DNA of 64,000 nucleotides from SZUA-36 sp963753105 (GCA_963753105.1 CAVWBD010000001.1:682001-746000); one strand, 5' to 3'. Shown: positions 47,767 through 57,972, numbered from the stretch's first letter. Notes: generated by a model not told the origin, from the letters alone. Made by a program: numbers and translations.

Positions 47767-49073
47767 CTATTCACCTTGTAGTTCAAGGCGGTCCATATCC
47801 AAATAGTTCGTGTAAGGTGAGGTGATGACCCGTTCACCGGGCTCCAGGCCGTCCAGCACCTCGATGAAACGCAGGTTGCGGCGGCCCATGCGTACGTTGC
47901 GTCTGACTGCGCGTGTGCCGTCCACCGTTACGACGAACACCCAGTTACCACCGGTATCCTGGTAAAACGCGCCGTTGGGGATCAGCAAGCGAGTCGGAGG
48001 GGCTGCCCAGCTGCAGGTTTAATTGCAGTGTCTGTCCGCGGCGGATGCTGTCCGGTTCTTCCCCCGCAAATATCAGGTCAACCTCAAAGGTGCCGTTCTT
48101 CACCTGCGGGTAAATCTTGCGCACGATGAGGGCGTATTCCCGGCCGTTGGTGGTCAAGCTCGCGGTCTGTTCGATATCCACACGGGACAGGTAGTATTCA
48201 TCGATGTTCGCGGTGACCTTGAAGGATTCAGGGTCGTCGATCTGGCCGATATTGACACCACGTGACAGTGCCTGGCCGATCTCAAGGTCAAATGCGGTCA
48301 GTTTGCCGGTCACCGGTGCGCGCACGTTCAGCGCGTCCAGGTTGCGCCGCGCCACCTCGAGGTTCTTTTCCAGTTGTGCACCGGCGATACGTAGTTGCTC
48401 CATCTGGATTTTCTGCAGGCGTTCGTCGGTTTCCTGGCTCTCGAGCGTGATTTCACGCCGGGCCAGATACCAGGCGTGTTCATCCTGTAGGCGCTCCAGC
48501 GTGCTGTCATCGACCAGCTCTTTGTCCACCAGCGGTTGCAGACGCTTGATCTCGCGCTCCAGGCGGATGATGTTGTAATTGATGTCCACCAGGTTGCGCT
48601 TGTGTTCCAGACGGTTCTGTTCGAGTGACAGTTCCGTGTTGCGCAGGTTGTTCAGTTGCTCGGTGACCTCAGCTTCACGGGCGATCACATCCAGTTGCAG
48701 CTGCGTGTTGGACAATTCGATGATCAGGTCGCCGGCTTTGACCTGCGCACCGTCCTCGACGTAAACGGCCTCCACACGTCCGCCTTCGATGGCGTCCAGG
48801 AAACACGGTCTTGAGCGGCGCGACCTGGCCCCGCACCGGGATGTAGTCGTCGAAGCGGCCATAGTCCACGGTTGATACGACGATGCGGTCGTTTTCCACC
48901 TTCAGCGCGCGGCCGGCATCGGGTTTGAGCCACCAGAACAGCAATAGTGCCAGTACGGTGACCGCACCCCAGGTCAGCGGCTTGCGGTATTTTTGCCAAC
49001 TGGACTGCTCGATGACACGGTCCATGCCGGATTGGCTGCGGCTTTGCTGGCTGATGTCGGTTGGTTTATTCAT
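47767..49073 (-). CDS. MacA/HlyD-type periplasmic adaptor, two frameshifts
   Basis: About 435 residues. The N-terminal cytoplasmic tail (MNKPTDISQQS) leads to one helix (WGAVTVLALLLFWWL), then lipoyl-like half (VEAVYVEDGAQVKAGDLIIEL), a long alpha-helical hairpin of about 150 residues (RNLVDINYNIIRLEREIKR) and the second lipoyl and beta-barrel parts. Frame breaks lie near 48805 (VRGQVAPLKTVF into LDAIEGGRVE) and near 47993 (before LLIPNGAFYQ). The ATG overlaps the permease stop upstream by 8 bases. As in MacAB it would bridge the permease to an outer-membrane channel, perhaps TolC, not encoded here. Confidence 0.82.
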
Positions 49074-51552
49074 GGTGGATTGCCTCGATCGGGCTCGAAC
49101 GCGCCACGTCCCAGGCCTGGGAACTGACGGTGATGGCGACCACGGCCGAGGACAGCAGGCCGGCGAGGAAACAGAATACGAAGATCCAGAAACCGTCGAT
49201 GCGGAACGGGTATTGCGCCAGCCAGTCACTCATCAACAAATAAGCCACTGGCCAGGCGATCAGGTTGGCGATGAGTACCAGCCAGGAAAACTGGCCGAAT
49301 AACAGGGTCAGGATGTCCCTGATCCTGGCGCCGAGGATTTTGCGGATGCCGATCTCCTGCCTGCGGCACTCGGTGACGAATGCAGCCAGCCCATACAAGC
49401 CCAGGCAGCCGACAATCATCGTCAGCAATGCAAAACTGAGGAAAATATTGGCCTGGTTGGTTTCGGACTGGAATTCCTCAGCCAGTGCCTGGTCAACGTA
49501 GAAATATTCGAACGGCTCGCCCGGCATCATCTCCGACCAGGTACTTTGAATACTGGCCAGAACGGCCTCTCCTGCGCCCGTGTAACGGACCAGCAGGAGA
49601 TAAGAGGCGTCGTCAAAATGATATATTTCCTGTCGCACGGGCCGCTTGGCCGAGTGCAGGTTGGGTATTACCAATGACACCGACGATGGTGTCGGTGGGC
49701 TTTCCCGGCATCCACGTCCTCAAGACCGAATCGTGTTTCGACTATCTGTCCAATCGCCTGTTCGGGCGTGCCCAGGTCCAGGGCACTTACCGCACGTTCA
49801 TTAATCACGATGTTGTGTTGCAGGATGCTTTCTCCGGTCATACCCATCGATATCCGGTGTCCTGTCCAGTGCCACGTCGGTGCGGAAAAAGCGCCCTGCC
49901 AGCAACGGTATGTTGAAGTGCTTCGAGATAGTACGGGTCAACCCGGGTGGAACCGATCGAGTAGTTGCTTCTTCGTCTCCACCGGGAAACCACAATCGCG
50001 TGTTGTTTTCGTAATAATTAGTTGGAGATTCATAGCTCAAGGCTGCGGCTTTAATACCGGGCAGGTTCTGCACCTGCGTTCTGAAGGTGTCCCGCTTATC
50101 ACGCATGTTGGTATTGCCCATGCCCTGGATCACCAGCAATTGTTCGGGTTCAAAACCACGGTCCAGCCAGCGGAAGTAGGTTAACTGGGCATAAACAACG
50201 GTGGTGGCAACGATCAGCGCCACGGTCACCGCGGTCTGGAACACGACCAGTACATTGCGGATCTTGACCGTGCCCGGTGTGGAACCGGGCCCGCTGGCCC
50301 GTAGGTTGTTGGACGGCTTGCCCGACGACAGGATCAATGCCGGGTAAAAACCGCTTAGTCCACCGACCACCAGTAGCATCACGAACAGACCCACAATAAT
50401 CAGTGGATCGCCGAGTGTCAGGTCCAGCGCAAGATTGAGCCAGCGGTTGAAAAATGGCAACGTCAGTTCAACGGCCAACAAGGTCAGCAACAGTGCAAAC
50501 GCCACGATCAGCGTGGACTCACCGAGTTGCTGTAAGATCAACTGGCTTCGCCGGGCGCCCATGACCTTGCGTATGGAGATCTCCTGCGCGCGCTGGCCGG
50601 CGCGGGCCGTGGACAGGTTGATGTAATTGATCGTCGCGACGATGACGATCAACAGCGCGATAATGGCAAAGGAATAGATAATCTGGATATCTCCATCGGG
50701 GCGCATGCTGCCGGCGGCATCTGAATACAGGTGGATGTTGGGTACCGAGAGTACTGGAAACTTGTTCCTGTCCGAGGCCTTGCCGGTTGAAACTTCCAGG
50801 TTGGCATCGGTGAAAGCATCCATCTGCTTGATTACGGGGTCGTTCGTGGCCTCCCTGCTTCAACTTGATATAAGTGTGGTTGCTGGCGGAATTCCAGGTG
50901 ACGAACATCCACGAACCGTCGTTATCGACATAGTCGCTTTCATCGAGCTTGATCAGGGCCTGGACATCCAGGTGTGTATTCAGCGGCAAATCTCGCATTA
51001 CCGCCTGCACCCGGTAATCGCGTCGCAAGTAGCGGTTATCCAGTGTCAGTGTCTGGCCGATGGGGTCCGATTCGCCAAAATATTTGTCGGGCAAGGGCTT
51101 CGTTCAGAATGATGGAGGCGTTGTCGTTGAGGGCGGCGCGTGCATCACCCTTAGAGGATCTCAAAATTGAAAATATCGAAAATCTCGGGATCGGCAAAAG
51201 TGATCGTATCGGTCCAGGACTCCGCGCCCACGTAAACAACCGGCCTGCGCATGAATAAACGCGCTCCGGTCTCGACTTCGTTGGGAAAATATGTTTGCAG
51301 CGCGGCTTTCAGTGGACCGGGTGAGTTGACGATCCGGATATCGTCGCGGCCTTCCATGACCCAGTGGGTCTGGACCCGGTAGAGGCGCTCTGAATCCTGC
51401 CAGGACTTGTCATAGCTGACCTCGTGCCTGATAAACAGGACAATTAACAGGGCTGCCGTCAGGCCGATCACGAGACCGGAGATGTTGAGAACGGAGTCCA
51501 GTTTGAATCGCAGGAGGTTGCGGTATGCCGTCAACAGGTAATTTTTGAACAT
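49066..51552 (-). CDS. FtsX/MacB-type permease, copy 4, first gene of the sigma-54 operon, five frameshifts
   Basis: The span equals 829 codons, the length of copy 2. N-terminus MFKNYLLTAYRNLLRFK. Blocks FIRHEVSYDKSWQD, KYFGESDPIGQTL, STARAGQRAQEISIRKVMGA, RRQEIGIRKILGA and the ending SPIEAIHHE are all present in order. Frame changes fall near 51150, 51085, 50860, 49857 and 49675, and sum to zero. No segment is lost, so this gene is either recently damaged or mis-sequenced, unlike copy 3. It is transcribed from the sigma-54 promoter at 51650 and overlaps the adaptor gene. Confidence 0.78.
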
Positions 51553-51649
51553 GCTCTGCTTCTGCCCTTAAGTCTTGATCCAGGCCAGTCATGTTGTTTG
51601 ACGCCCTAAAGTCAGGGGCTGTTACATGAATGGTGTTCATTGATATATA

Positions 51650-51665
51650 AGCAAAAACGATGCCA
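51650..51665 (-). promoter_or_regulatory. sigma-54 (-24/-12) promoter of the permease operon
   Basis: Minus strand TGGCATCGTTTTTGCT: GG and GC separated by exactly 10 bases, matching TGGCACG-N4-TTGC at 11 of the informative positions. It lies about 98 bases before the first permease ATG. Transcription should begin near 51639. Confidence 0.75.
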
Positions 51666-51737
51666 GCAGGGCGGGATTATAAAACTATAATAAAAACAAT
51701 CATATAAAAGCAGATATGGTTTCGATAGCATATTTAA

Positions 51738-51784
51738 CTGTACGTATCCGTTCACATTGGTGTACGATATCGCACACTTGTACG
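51738..51784. promoter_or_regulatory. upstream activator sites for the NtrC-type regulator (three TGTACG half-sites)
   Basis: GTGTACGATATCGCACAC (51760-51777) is an 18-base near-perfect palindrome. A related copy CTGTACGTATCCGTTCAC lies at 51738-51755, and a further TGTACG half-site at 51779-51784. They sit about 75-130 bases upstream of the -24/-12 promoter, the usual position for enhancers of bEBPs. They are also just before the regulator gene, suggesting autoregulation. Confidence 0.7.
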
Positions 51785-51830
51785 ATTACAGTAAACCACG
51801 CAGTGACGCCGGAAGGGAGCCCGAACCGCG

Positions 51831-53207
51831 GTGGATAAGACCAACATCCTGATCATCGATGACGACGAAGATATCCTGTCGGCCTGCAAAGCTCTGCTGA
51901 AAAGGCAGTTCGATGCCGTTGTCACCTGCCAGGAACCACGCGAAATACCAAGCCTGATGGCAGGTCAGGATTTTCAGGCCATCATGCTGGATATGAATTT
52001 CAGCCCCGGGGCGAGTTCCGGTGAAGAAGGCCTGCACTGGCTGGGCAAGATCCTCGATATCGACAGCGATGCCGTTGTGATCATGGTCACAGCGTTCAGT
52101 TCCGTGGGGGCCGCGGTCGAGGCCATGAAACTGGGTGCTCACGACTTCATTGAAAAACCGTGGAACAATCAACGCCTGACCACCACGCTGGCAGCGGCCG
52201 TGCGTTTGCGTCGCAGCCGGGAGGAAACCCGGCGTTTCAAACAGCACAACCGGATACTTACCGAAGACGTTTCCCGCCGGCATCACCCGATCATCGGTCA
52301 ATCGGATGCGATTGGACAGGTATTGTCGCTGATCAGGAAAGCGGCGCCGACCGATGCCAACGTGTTGATCCTCGGTGAAAACGGTACCGGCAAGGAACTG
52401 GTGGCGCACGAGGTACATGCCTTGTCCAGGCGTTCCGAGCAGGCGTTTATCACCGTTGATCTGGGCACCGTGCCCTCGACGTTGTTGGATTCAGAGCTGT
52501 TCGGGCACAAGAAAGGCGCCTTCACCGATGCGCGTGAAGACCGCATGGGACGTTTCAAAGCGGCCGATTCCGGAACTTTTTTCCTGGACGAGATCGGCAA
52601 CCTGCCGCTGAGCCTGCAACCCAAGCTGTTGCACGTTCTGGAGACCCGTGAAGTCACGCCGCTGGGCAGTGTGCGCGCCGAGTCGGTGGACATTCGCCTG
52701 GTCAGCGCGACCAACGTCACGCGTGACGAGCTCAGGAACCCCGAAAATTTCCGCCAGGATTTGTTGTACCGGCTCAACACGGTGGAAATATATGTACCGG
52801 CACTGCGTGAACGCGTGGATGATATCCCGCTGTTGGCCAATGCTTTCGTGCGTGAGTATGCGCGCAAGTACAACCGGCATATCGATGCCATCAGCAACCG
52901 TGCGATGCAGACGCTGATGGACTACCGCTGGCCGGGTAATGTCAGGGAACTGAGGTATTGCATCGAACGCGCCATCATCCTGGCCGAGGGTCATGAACTC
53001 GACCGGCATGATTTTGCTTCCCTGCTGGAAGTGGCGCAAGCCGGTGATTTACAGGAAACACCCGGCGGGCAAACACTGGACGACATGGAAAAACTGTCCA
53101 TCGAGCGTGCACTGAAAAACAACCAGGGCAATATTTCCCGCACCGCCAAGGAACTGGGCCTGACACGTACCAGCCTGTACCGGCGGATCGAGAAGTTCGA
53201 CCTGTAG
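51831..53207 (+). CDS. NtrC-family sigma-54 response regulator
   Basis: 458 residues from GTG 51831 with GGAAGGGAG upstream. The REC domain has the acidic pair in IDDDED and the phospho-acceptor near D54 (IMLDMNF). The AAA+ domain has Walker A GENGTGKE, the sigma-54 contact loop GAFTDA (consensus GAFTGA, second glycine replaced by aspartate), GTFFLDEIGNLP and R-finger region. The Fis-type HTH ends the protein (NISRTAKELGLTRTSLYRRI). It should bind the TGTACG sites and activate the divergent permease operon through RNA polymerase-sigma-54. The partner kinase lies 27 bases downstream. Confidence 0.94.
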   Translation: MDKTNILIIDDDEDILSACKALLKRQFDAVVTCQEPREIPSLMAGQDFQAIMLDMNFSPGASSGEEGLHWLGKILDIDSDAVVIMVTAFSSVGAAVEAMKLGAHDFIEKPWNNQRLTTTLAAAVRLRRSREETRRFKQHNRILTEDVSRRHHPIIGQSDAIGQVLSLIRKAAPTDANVLILGENGTGKELVAHEVHALSRRSEQAFITVDLGTVPSTLLDSELFGHKKGAFTDAREDRMGRFKAADSGTFFLDEIGNLPLSLQPKLLHVLETREVTPLGSVRAESVDIRLVSATNVTRDELRNPENFRQDLLYRLNTVEIYVPALRERVDDIPLLANAFVREYARKYNRHIDAISNRAMQTLMDYRWPGNVRELRYCIERAIILAEGHELDRHDFASLLEVAQAGDLQETPGGQTLDDMEKLSIERALKNNQGNISRTAKELGLTRTSLYRRIEKFDL

Positions 53208-53234
53208 CAGATAGCAGATAGCGGGGAGCGGGTG

Positions 53235-54587
53235 ATGAAAACCAGGCAATTCAATGTGCAACTGACACTGCGCATCTGCGTGCTGTTTGTCTTGTTGCTG
53301 TTGCTGGCCTTTGGTATCGCCGCCGGTATCCGCACCCTGCTGCTGTTTATCCTCGCCTTGTTCATCGTGTTGCAGGCGGCCGGGTTGATCCGTTTTATCA
53401 ACCGTACCAACAAGGAACTGGAAAGCTTCCTGGCCGGGCTGAGGTTTGGCGATTTTCAGCAGACCTATTCGATTGCACACCTGGGGCCGTCTTTCCAGGC
53501 ATTGGAGAAAATGCTGCACGATACGGTGGGCAAATTTAAACACCAGCGGGTCGAGAAACAGCAGCAAGCGGTTTACAACAAGGCCCTGATTGACCACATC
53601 CCGATCCCGTTTTTCATCGTGCGCAGCGATGGAAGAATCGAGGTGTTGAACAATGCCACCCGGCGGACTTTCAATGTCGCGGATATCACCAATACTGATG
53701 AACTGGTCAATTTCGGCGCCGGTTTCCAGCGCGATGTCCTGCAGATCAAGCCCGGTGAAGCCCTGCTGACAACGGTTGAGTTATCGGGCACCCAGGAGCA
53801 GGTCATTTTAACCGCGACCCAGATCACATCCACCGGGGGGCAACACAAGCTCGTGTCTCTGCAAAATGTGCAGAGCCAGATCGATGCGACCGAACTGGCC
53901 ACCTGGCAGAACCTGCTGCGTGTGACCAGCCACGAGATACTGAATTCCCTGGCGCCGGTCTCGAGTTGTGCGCAAACAGCCAAATCACTGGTCGACGAAG
54001 TCATTGAGAGCGGTACGCATGATGAAGCATTGGCGGAAGACCTGCACGATATCCAGGAATCTCTCGACACCGTGCTGCGCAGGAGTGAGGGGCTGACGCG
54101 TTTCGTCAAGAGCTACCGGCAATTGAGCCGACTGCCGCCACCCGACAAGGCCCGGATCGGGGTTGCGGACTACTTCCAGCACCTCAAAGCGCTGGTGGAG
54201 GATGAACTTGCGCGCAAGGCAATCCGGCTCGAATTCCATTGCCGGCCGGAAAGCCTGGTGCTGATGGCCGACCGGGACATGCTCGACCAGGTGGCGATCA
54301 ACCTGATCAGGAATGCCGCAGACGCATTGGACGGAACCCCGGGTGCGAGTATCGGTGTGTCAGGTTATATCGATGACAAGCAGCGCACCGTGCTGGTGGT
54401 CAGCGATAATGGCCCGGGCATACCTGCGGATATGGCCGAGCAGATATTCCTGCCGTTTTTTACCACCCGGAGTAAGGGTTCAGGAATCGGGCTGGCCCTG
54501 GTGCGTTACATCATGTTGAGCCACGGCGGCACGGTGTTGTATGAGCCGGGCCCGGAAAAGGGCTCGTCATTCAGGTTGGTTTTTTAA
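53235..54587 (+). CDS. histidine kinase with short intramembrane-type N-terminus, partner of the NtrC regulator
   Basis: About 450 residues from ATG 53235 (a GTG one codon earlier is possible). Two adjacent hydrophobic helices (about 10-30 and 33-50) leave almost no periplasmic loop. A cytoplasmic linker and a PAS-like domain (FFIVRSDGRIEVLNN) follow. The H-box is RVTSHEILNSLAP, N-box NLIRNAADAL, G1 DNGPGIP and G2 GSGIGLAL, as in NtrB/NtrY-like kinases. Lack of an extracytoplasmic sensor suggests it senses within the membrane or through the permeases. It is followed by a terminator and a tRNA. Confidence 0.92.
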   Translation: MKTRQFNVQLTLRICVLFVLLLLLAFGIAAGIRTLLLFILALFIVLQAAGLIRFINRTNKELESFLAGLRFGDFQQTYSIAHLGPSFQALEKMLHDTVGKFKHQRVEKQQQAVYNKALIDHIPIPFFIVRSDGRIEVLNNATRRTFNVADITNTDELVNFGAGFQRDVLQIKPGEALLTTVELSGTQEQVILTATQITSTGGQHKLVSLQNVQSQIDATELATWQNLLRVTSHEILNSLAPVSSCAQTAKSLVDEVIESGTHDEALAEDLHDIQESLDTVLRRSEGLTRFVKSYRQLSRLPPPDKARIGVADYFQHLKALVEDELARKAIRLEFHCRPESLVLMADRDMLDQVAINLIRNAADALDGTPGASIGVSGYIDDKQRTVLVVSDNGPGIPADMAEQIFLPFFTTRSKGSGIGLALVRYIMLSHGGTVLYEPGPEKGSSFRLVF

Positions 54588-54615
54588 GCAGCGTTTAACT
54601 CGAACCCCAAAACAG

Positions 54616-54641
54616 AAAAAGCACCACAAAGGTGCTTTTTT
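54616..54641 (+). terminator. intrinsic terminator after the kinase gene
   Basis: AAAGCACC-ACAAA-GGTGC followed by six T on the plus strand, 30 bases after the kinase stop. The A-run on the 5' side would also make it work for minus-strand transcripts leaving the tRNA gene. Confidence 0.88.
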
Positions 54642-54644
54642 GTT

Positions 54645-54721
54645 TGGTGGTGATGGGTGGACTTGAACCACCGACCTCAGCATTATGAATGCCGCGCTCT
54701 AACCAGCTGAGCTACATCACC
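54645..54721 (-). tRNA. tRNA-Met (CAU), elongator type, CCA encoded
   Basis: 77 bases including an encoded CCA. The acceptor stem GGTGATG pairs with CATCACC. The D arm AGCTCAGCTGGTTAGAGC, the anticodon loop TTCATAA with CAT and the T arm GGTGGTTCAAGTCCACC are all intact. A paired first base (G1-C72) excludes the initiator. A lysidine-modified tRNA-Ile2 is possible in principle, but the similarity of the anticodon arm (ATTCATAATG) to elongator tRNA-Met favours Met. Confidence 0.9.
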
Positions 54722-54833
54722 ATCGTTCGTTGTACTGCTATCCTGAGCATTGCGATCAGGGCGCGGCAATTTTCCATTCCTGTGCGGTAATTGTCAACCG
54801 TAAATGCCCGTTAAAGGTCGGTTTTTTGCCAAA

Positions 54834-55773
54834 TCAGTCCAAAAACGAGTAGCCAAAGGCTTCCTTGAAGCGCTCGACGATCTCGTCCAGTGTGTGCCAG
54901 TGGTTTTGCGGGCCCTGGACTGCGATCTTCAATGCGCCCATGACCGAACCGATCCGGCAGGCCGTGACCAGGTCAAGGTTGTTCTGCATGCCGTAAATCA
55001 GCCCGCCCCGGTAGGCGTCGCCGCAACCGGTCGGGTCCAGTATGTCGGTCGGGACCACTGGTTCGATGTGTTGCTCGCCGTCCTGGGTAATCAGCAATGA
55101 ACCGTCCGATCCCTCGGTGATGATCAGGGCGTCCAACTGTTCTACGATTTGTTCTTTCTCCATGCCGGTGCGTTCACGCAGTAACTGGAATTCATAATCA
55201 TTGACGATTACCCAGTTGGCCAGCTCGATAAACGTACGCAGGTCATCGCCGCTGAACAGCGTCATCGCCTGGCCCGGATCAAAGATAAACGGGATGCCGT
55301 GGGTCTTGAAGTCGTGGCTGTGCTGCAGCATGGCCTCGCGCGCGTCCGGCGCCACGATGCCCAGCGTGATGCCCTCGGTATCGCCGACCTTGTTCAGGTG
55401 GCTTTCCTGCATGGCGCCTGGGTGGAAGGCGGTGATCTGGTTGTCATCAACATCGGTGGTGATAAAGGCCTGCGGCGTGAACTCGCCCTCGAGGTGGCGG
55501 ATGTAGCGGGTCGAGATGCCCAGTGATTCCAGGCGCCGCTGGTAAGGGCCGAAGTCGTCACCGACGGTGGCCATCGGATAGGGGTCGCCACCGAGCATCT
55601 TCAGGTTGTAGGCGATGTTGCCCGCCACCCCGCCGTACTGGCGGCGCATTTCCGGGCACCGTGAAAGACACATTCAGCATGTGCACCTTGTCCGGCAGGA
55701 TGTGATCCCTGAAACGTTCAGGGAAGACCATGATGGTGTCATAGGCCAGTGAACTACAGATTAATACCGACAT
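54834..55773 (-). CDS. PfkB-family sugar/adenosine kinase, one extra base near 55663
   Basis: 312 residues once one G is removed from GTGCCCGGAAATG near 55663. It begins MSVLICSSLAYDTIMVFPE and then reads PEMRRQYGGVAGNIAYNL. Signatures are GGVAGN (substrate glycine pair), DDFGPYQRRL and DPTGCGDAYRGGL with the catalytic aspartate of the DTxGxGD anion hole. The family includes adenosine kinases of gammaproteobacteria next to mre genes. It phosphorylates adenosine or a related sugar with ATP in the cytoplasm. Divergent from mreB. No operon partner. The single indel looks like an error, since the rest is perfectly conserved. Confidence 0.83.
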
Positions 55774-55960
55774 TATCGTTCCGTACTTGCAAATTATCCT
55801 CGGGAGAGCGGCATTTTAGCGGATTTTGGCTTTGTTGCCGCGAGTTTCGTAAAAACCGGGTTAACAAGAGTGTGAACAAGGCGGCGCTGCTTGCCGAAAT
55901 GCATGCTGGCTGCTACATTATCCAGCCCTGAACCTGGCTTTTTCCCCGGAATAGAACAAT

Positions 55961-57010
55961 ATGATTTTCAAGACGCTCCGCGGCCTTTTTTCGAACGACC
56001 TTTCAATTGACCTGGGAACAGCCAATACCCTGGTATACGTGCGTGGCCAGGGCATAGTTCTGAATGAACCCTCGGTGGTGGCAGTGCGCATGGACCGCGG
56101 CCCGGGCGGGCCGCAATCTGTGGCGGCTGTAGGTATGGAGGCCAAGCTGATGCTGGGCCGCACACCGGGCAATATCCGCACCGTGCGACCGTTGAAGGAC
56201 GGCGTCATCGCCGATTTCAACATGACCGAGGCGATGCTCCAGCACTTCATCAAGAAGGTTCACGAAACGCGTTTCCTGCGACCCAGTCCACGCGTGCTGG
56301 TCTGCGTGCCCTGCAGTTCCACCCAGGTGGAGCGCAAGGCGATCAAGGAATCAGCCGAGGGCGCGGGTGCGCGCGAGGTGTTCCTTGTCGAAGAACCGAT
56401 GGCGGCTGCGATCGGCGCCGGTATCCCGGTGCACGAGGCGCGTGGTGCGATGGTGCTGGATATTGGTGGTGGCACCTCGGAAGTCGCTGTCATTTCACTC
56501 AACGGGCTGGTGTATTCCAACTCGGTGCGGGTCGGTGGTGACCAGTTTGACGAGGCGATCATCAATTTTGTACGCCGCAACTACGGCACCCTGATCGGTG
56601 AATCCACGGCCGAGCAGATCAAGATCAAGATCGGCCGTGCCTGGCCGGATGAAGAGGCTGAAGAGCTGTCGGTATCCGGGCGCAACCTGGCCGAGGGCGT
56701 ACCGCGGCGCATCACCATTAACAGCAACGAGGTGCTCGAAGCCCTGACCGAGAGCCTGGCCAGCATCCTCGATGCGGTCAAGGCGGCACTGGAACAAACC
56801 CCGCCGGAACTGTGTGCGGATGTCGTCGAGACCGGTATCGTGCTGACCGGTGGTGGTGCGCTGTTAAAAGGTATGGACCGTCTTATCTCCGAAGAAACCG
56901 GTCTGCCGGTGTTCGTCGCGGATGACCCGCTGACCTGCGTGGCCAGGGGCGGTGGTCGCGCGCTCGAGTTGATGGACGAAAGCCACGGTGATGTTTTTAC
57001 CCTGAACTAG
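55961..57010 (+). CDS. mreB: rod-shape determining actin homologue
   Basis: 349 residues, full length. Phosphate-1 DLGTANTLVYV, phosphate-2 LDIGGGTSEVAVISL and adenosine motif GGGALLKGMDRL are visible. N-terminal MIFKTLRGLFSNDL includes the membrane-binding amphipathic helix typical of gram-negative MreB. It polymerises on the inner membrane and guides the elongasome encoded downstream. It precedes mreC by 83 bases and has 187 bases of upstream space shared with the divergent kinase gene. Confidence 0.98.
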   Translation: MIFKTLRGLFSNDLSIDLGTANTLVYVRGQGIVLNEPSVVAVRMDRGPGGPQSVAAVGMEAKLMLGRTPGNIRTVRPLKDGVIADFNMTEAMLQHFIKKVHETRFLRPSPRVLVCVPCSSTQVERKAIKESAEGAGAREVFLVEEPMAAAIGAGIPVHEARGAMVLDIGGGTSEVAVISLNGLVYSNSVRVGGDQFDEAIINFVRRNYGTLIGESTAEQIKIKIGRAWPDEEAEELSVSGRNLAEGVPRRITINSNEVLEALTESLASILDAVKAALEQTPPELCADVVETGIVLTGGGALLKGMDRLISEETGLPVFVADDPLTCVARGGGRALELMDESHGDVFTLN

Positions 57011-57093
57011 GGCCTGACCATCGTAAACGGTCAATAACAATAGACACACGATAAAAGGTAACCACGCCCGGATGTCCGGGCACACGAAAAGTA

Positions 57094-57972
57094 GTGGCAC
57101 ACAGAGAAGCATCAGACACCAGTCACTGGTTCGGCGGAGATGGCACACGCACTGCGCGTTTGATGATGTACATCCTGCTGGCCGTGGTGTTGATGTTCAT
57201 GGACCAGCGTGGTCACTATGTTCCCCGCATCAGGAGCGCGATGGAAACCGTGTTTGAGCCGGTTTTCCATGCCGTGGGCTGGCCGTCGGAAGCCCTGCAG
57301 GCGCTCGATAAACACAGCCGTGCACGTAGCGAGTTGATCGCCGAGAACGAACAACTGCACCAGCAGGTGTTCAAGATGTCCGGTTCCATGCAGACCCTGG
57401 ATGCCCTGCAACGGGAGAATCAGCGCTTTCGCACCCTGCTGGAAGCCACCCAGGGCCAGCCTTACCGTTTCCAATTCGCAGAAATGAAGCGGGTCGACCT
57501 GGACCCGTTTGCACACAAGGTTTGGATTGACCGGGGCGCCAGCGATGGCGTGGTCGTCGGCCAGGCTGTTATCGACGGGTTGGGTATTGTCGGCCAGGTC
57601 GAGAATGTGCATGCCCACCTCGCATCGGTCAGGCTGATATCCGACCCCGATCACGCGCTGCCGGTGCAGATCATCCGCACGGGTTTGCGTACCGTGGCCT
57701 ATGGCAGTGGTGGAACGAGCTATCTGCTGATGCCCAACGTACCTTTGCAGGCAGATGTCAGTCCCGGTGACAAGGTTGTTACATCGGGTCTGGGTGACCG
57801 TTTTCCCGCGGGTTTTCCGGTTGGCGAAGTGGAGCAGGTGGAACGTGACCGCGGGGCAACATTTGCGATTGTGTATTTACGTCCCTTTGCCGCGCTGGAC
57901 CGTGGCCGCGAGGTATTGCTGATCGAGGCGCAAGATGTTGCTGATGAACCAGCGCCGGAAGAGCAGCCGTGA
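57094..57972 (+). CDS. mreC: rod-shape determining protein, periplasmic scaffold
   Basis: 292 residues from GTG 57094. One N-terminal helix (MMYILLAVVLMFMDQ), a coiled coil (ELIAENEQLHQQVFKMS, about 80-110) and a double beta-barrel domain (WIDRGASDGVVVGQAVID, VSPGDKVVTSGLGDRFPAGFPVG). It links MreB/MreD to PBP2. The stop overlaps the mreD GTG by 4 bases. Confidence 0.96.
   Translation: MAHREASDTSHWFGGDGTRTARLMMYILLAVVLMFMDQRGHYVPRIRSAMETVFEPVFHAVGWPSEALQALDKHSRARSELIAENEQLHQQVFKMSGSMQTLDALQRENQRFRTLLEATQGQPYRFQFAEMKRVDLDPFAHKVWIDRGASDGVVVGQAVIDGLGIVGQVENVHAHLASVRLISDPDHALPVQIIRTGLRTVAYGSGGTSYLLMPNVPLQADVSPGDKVVTSGLGDRFPAGFPVGEVEQVERDRGATFAIVYLRPFAALDRGREVLLIEAQDVADEPAPEEQP

Noticed and set aside
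54645..54721. Initiator tRNA-fMet
   Set aside because: Position 1 pairs with 72 and the anticodon stem lacks the three consecutive G-C pairs of initiators.
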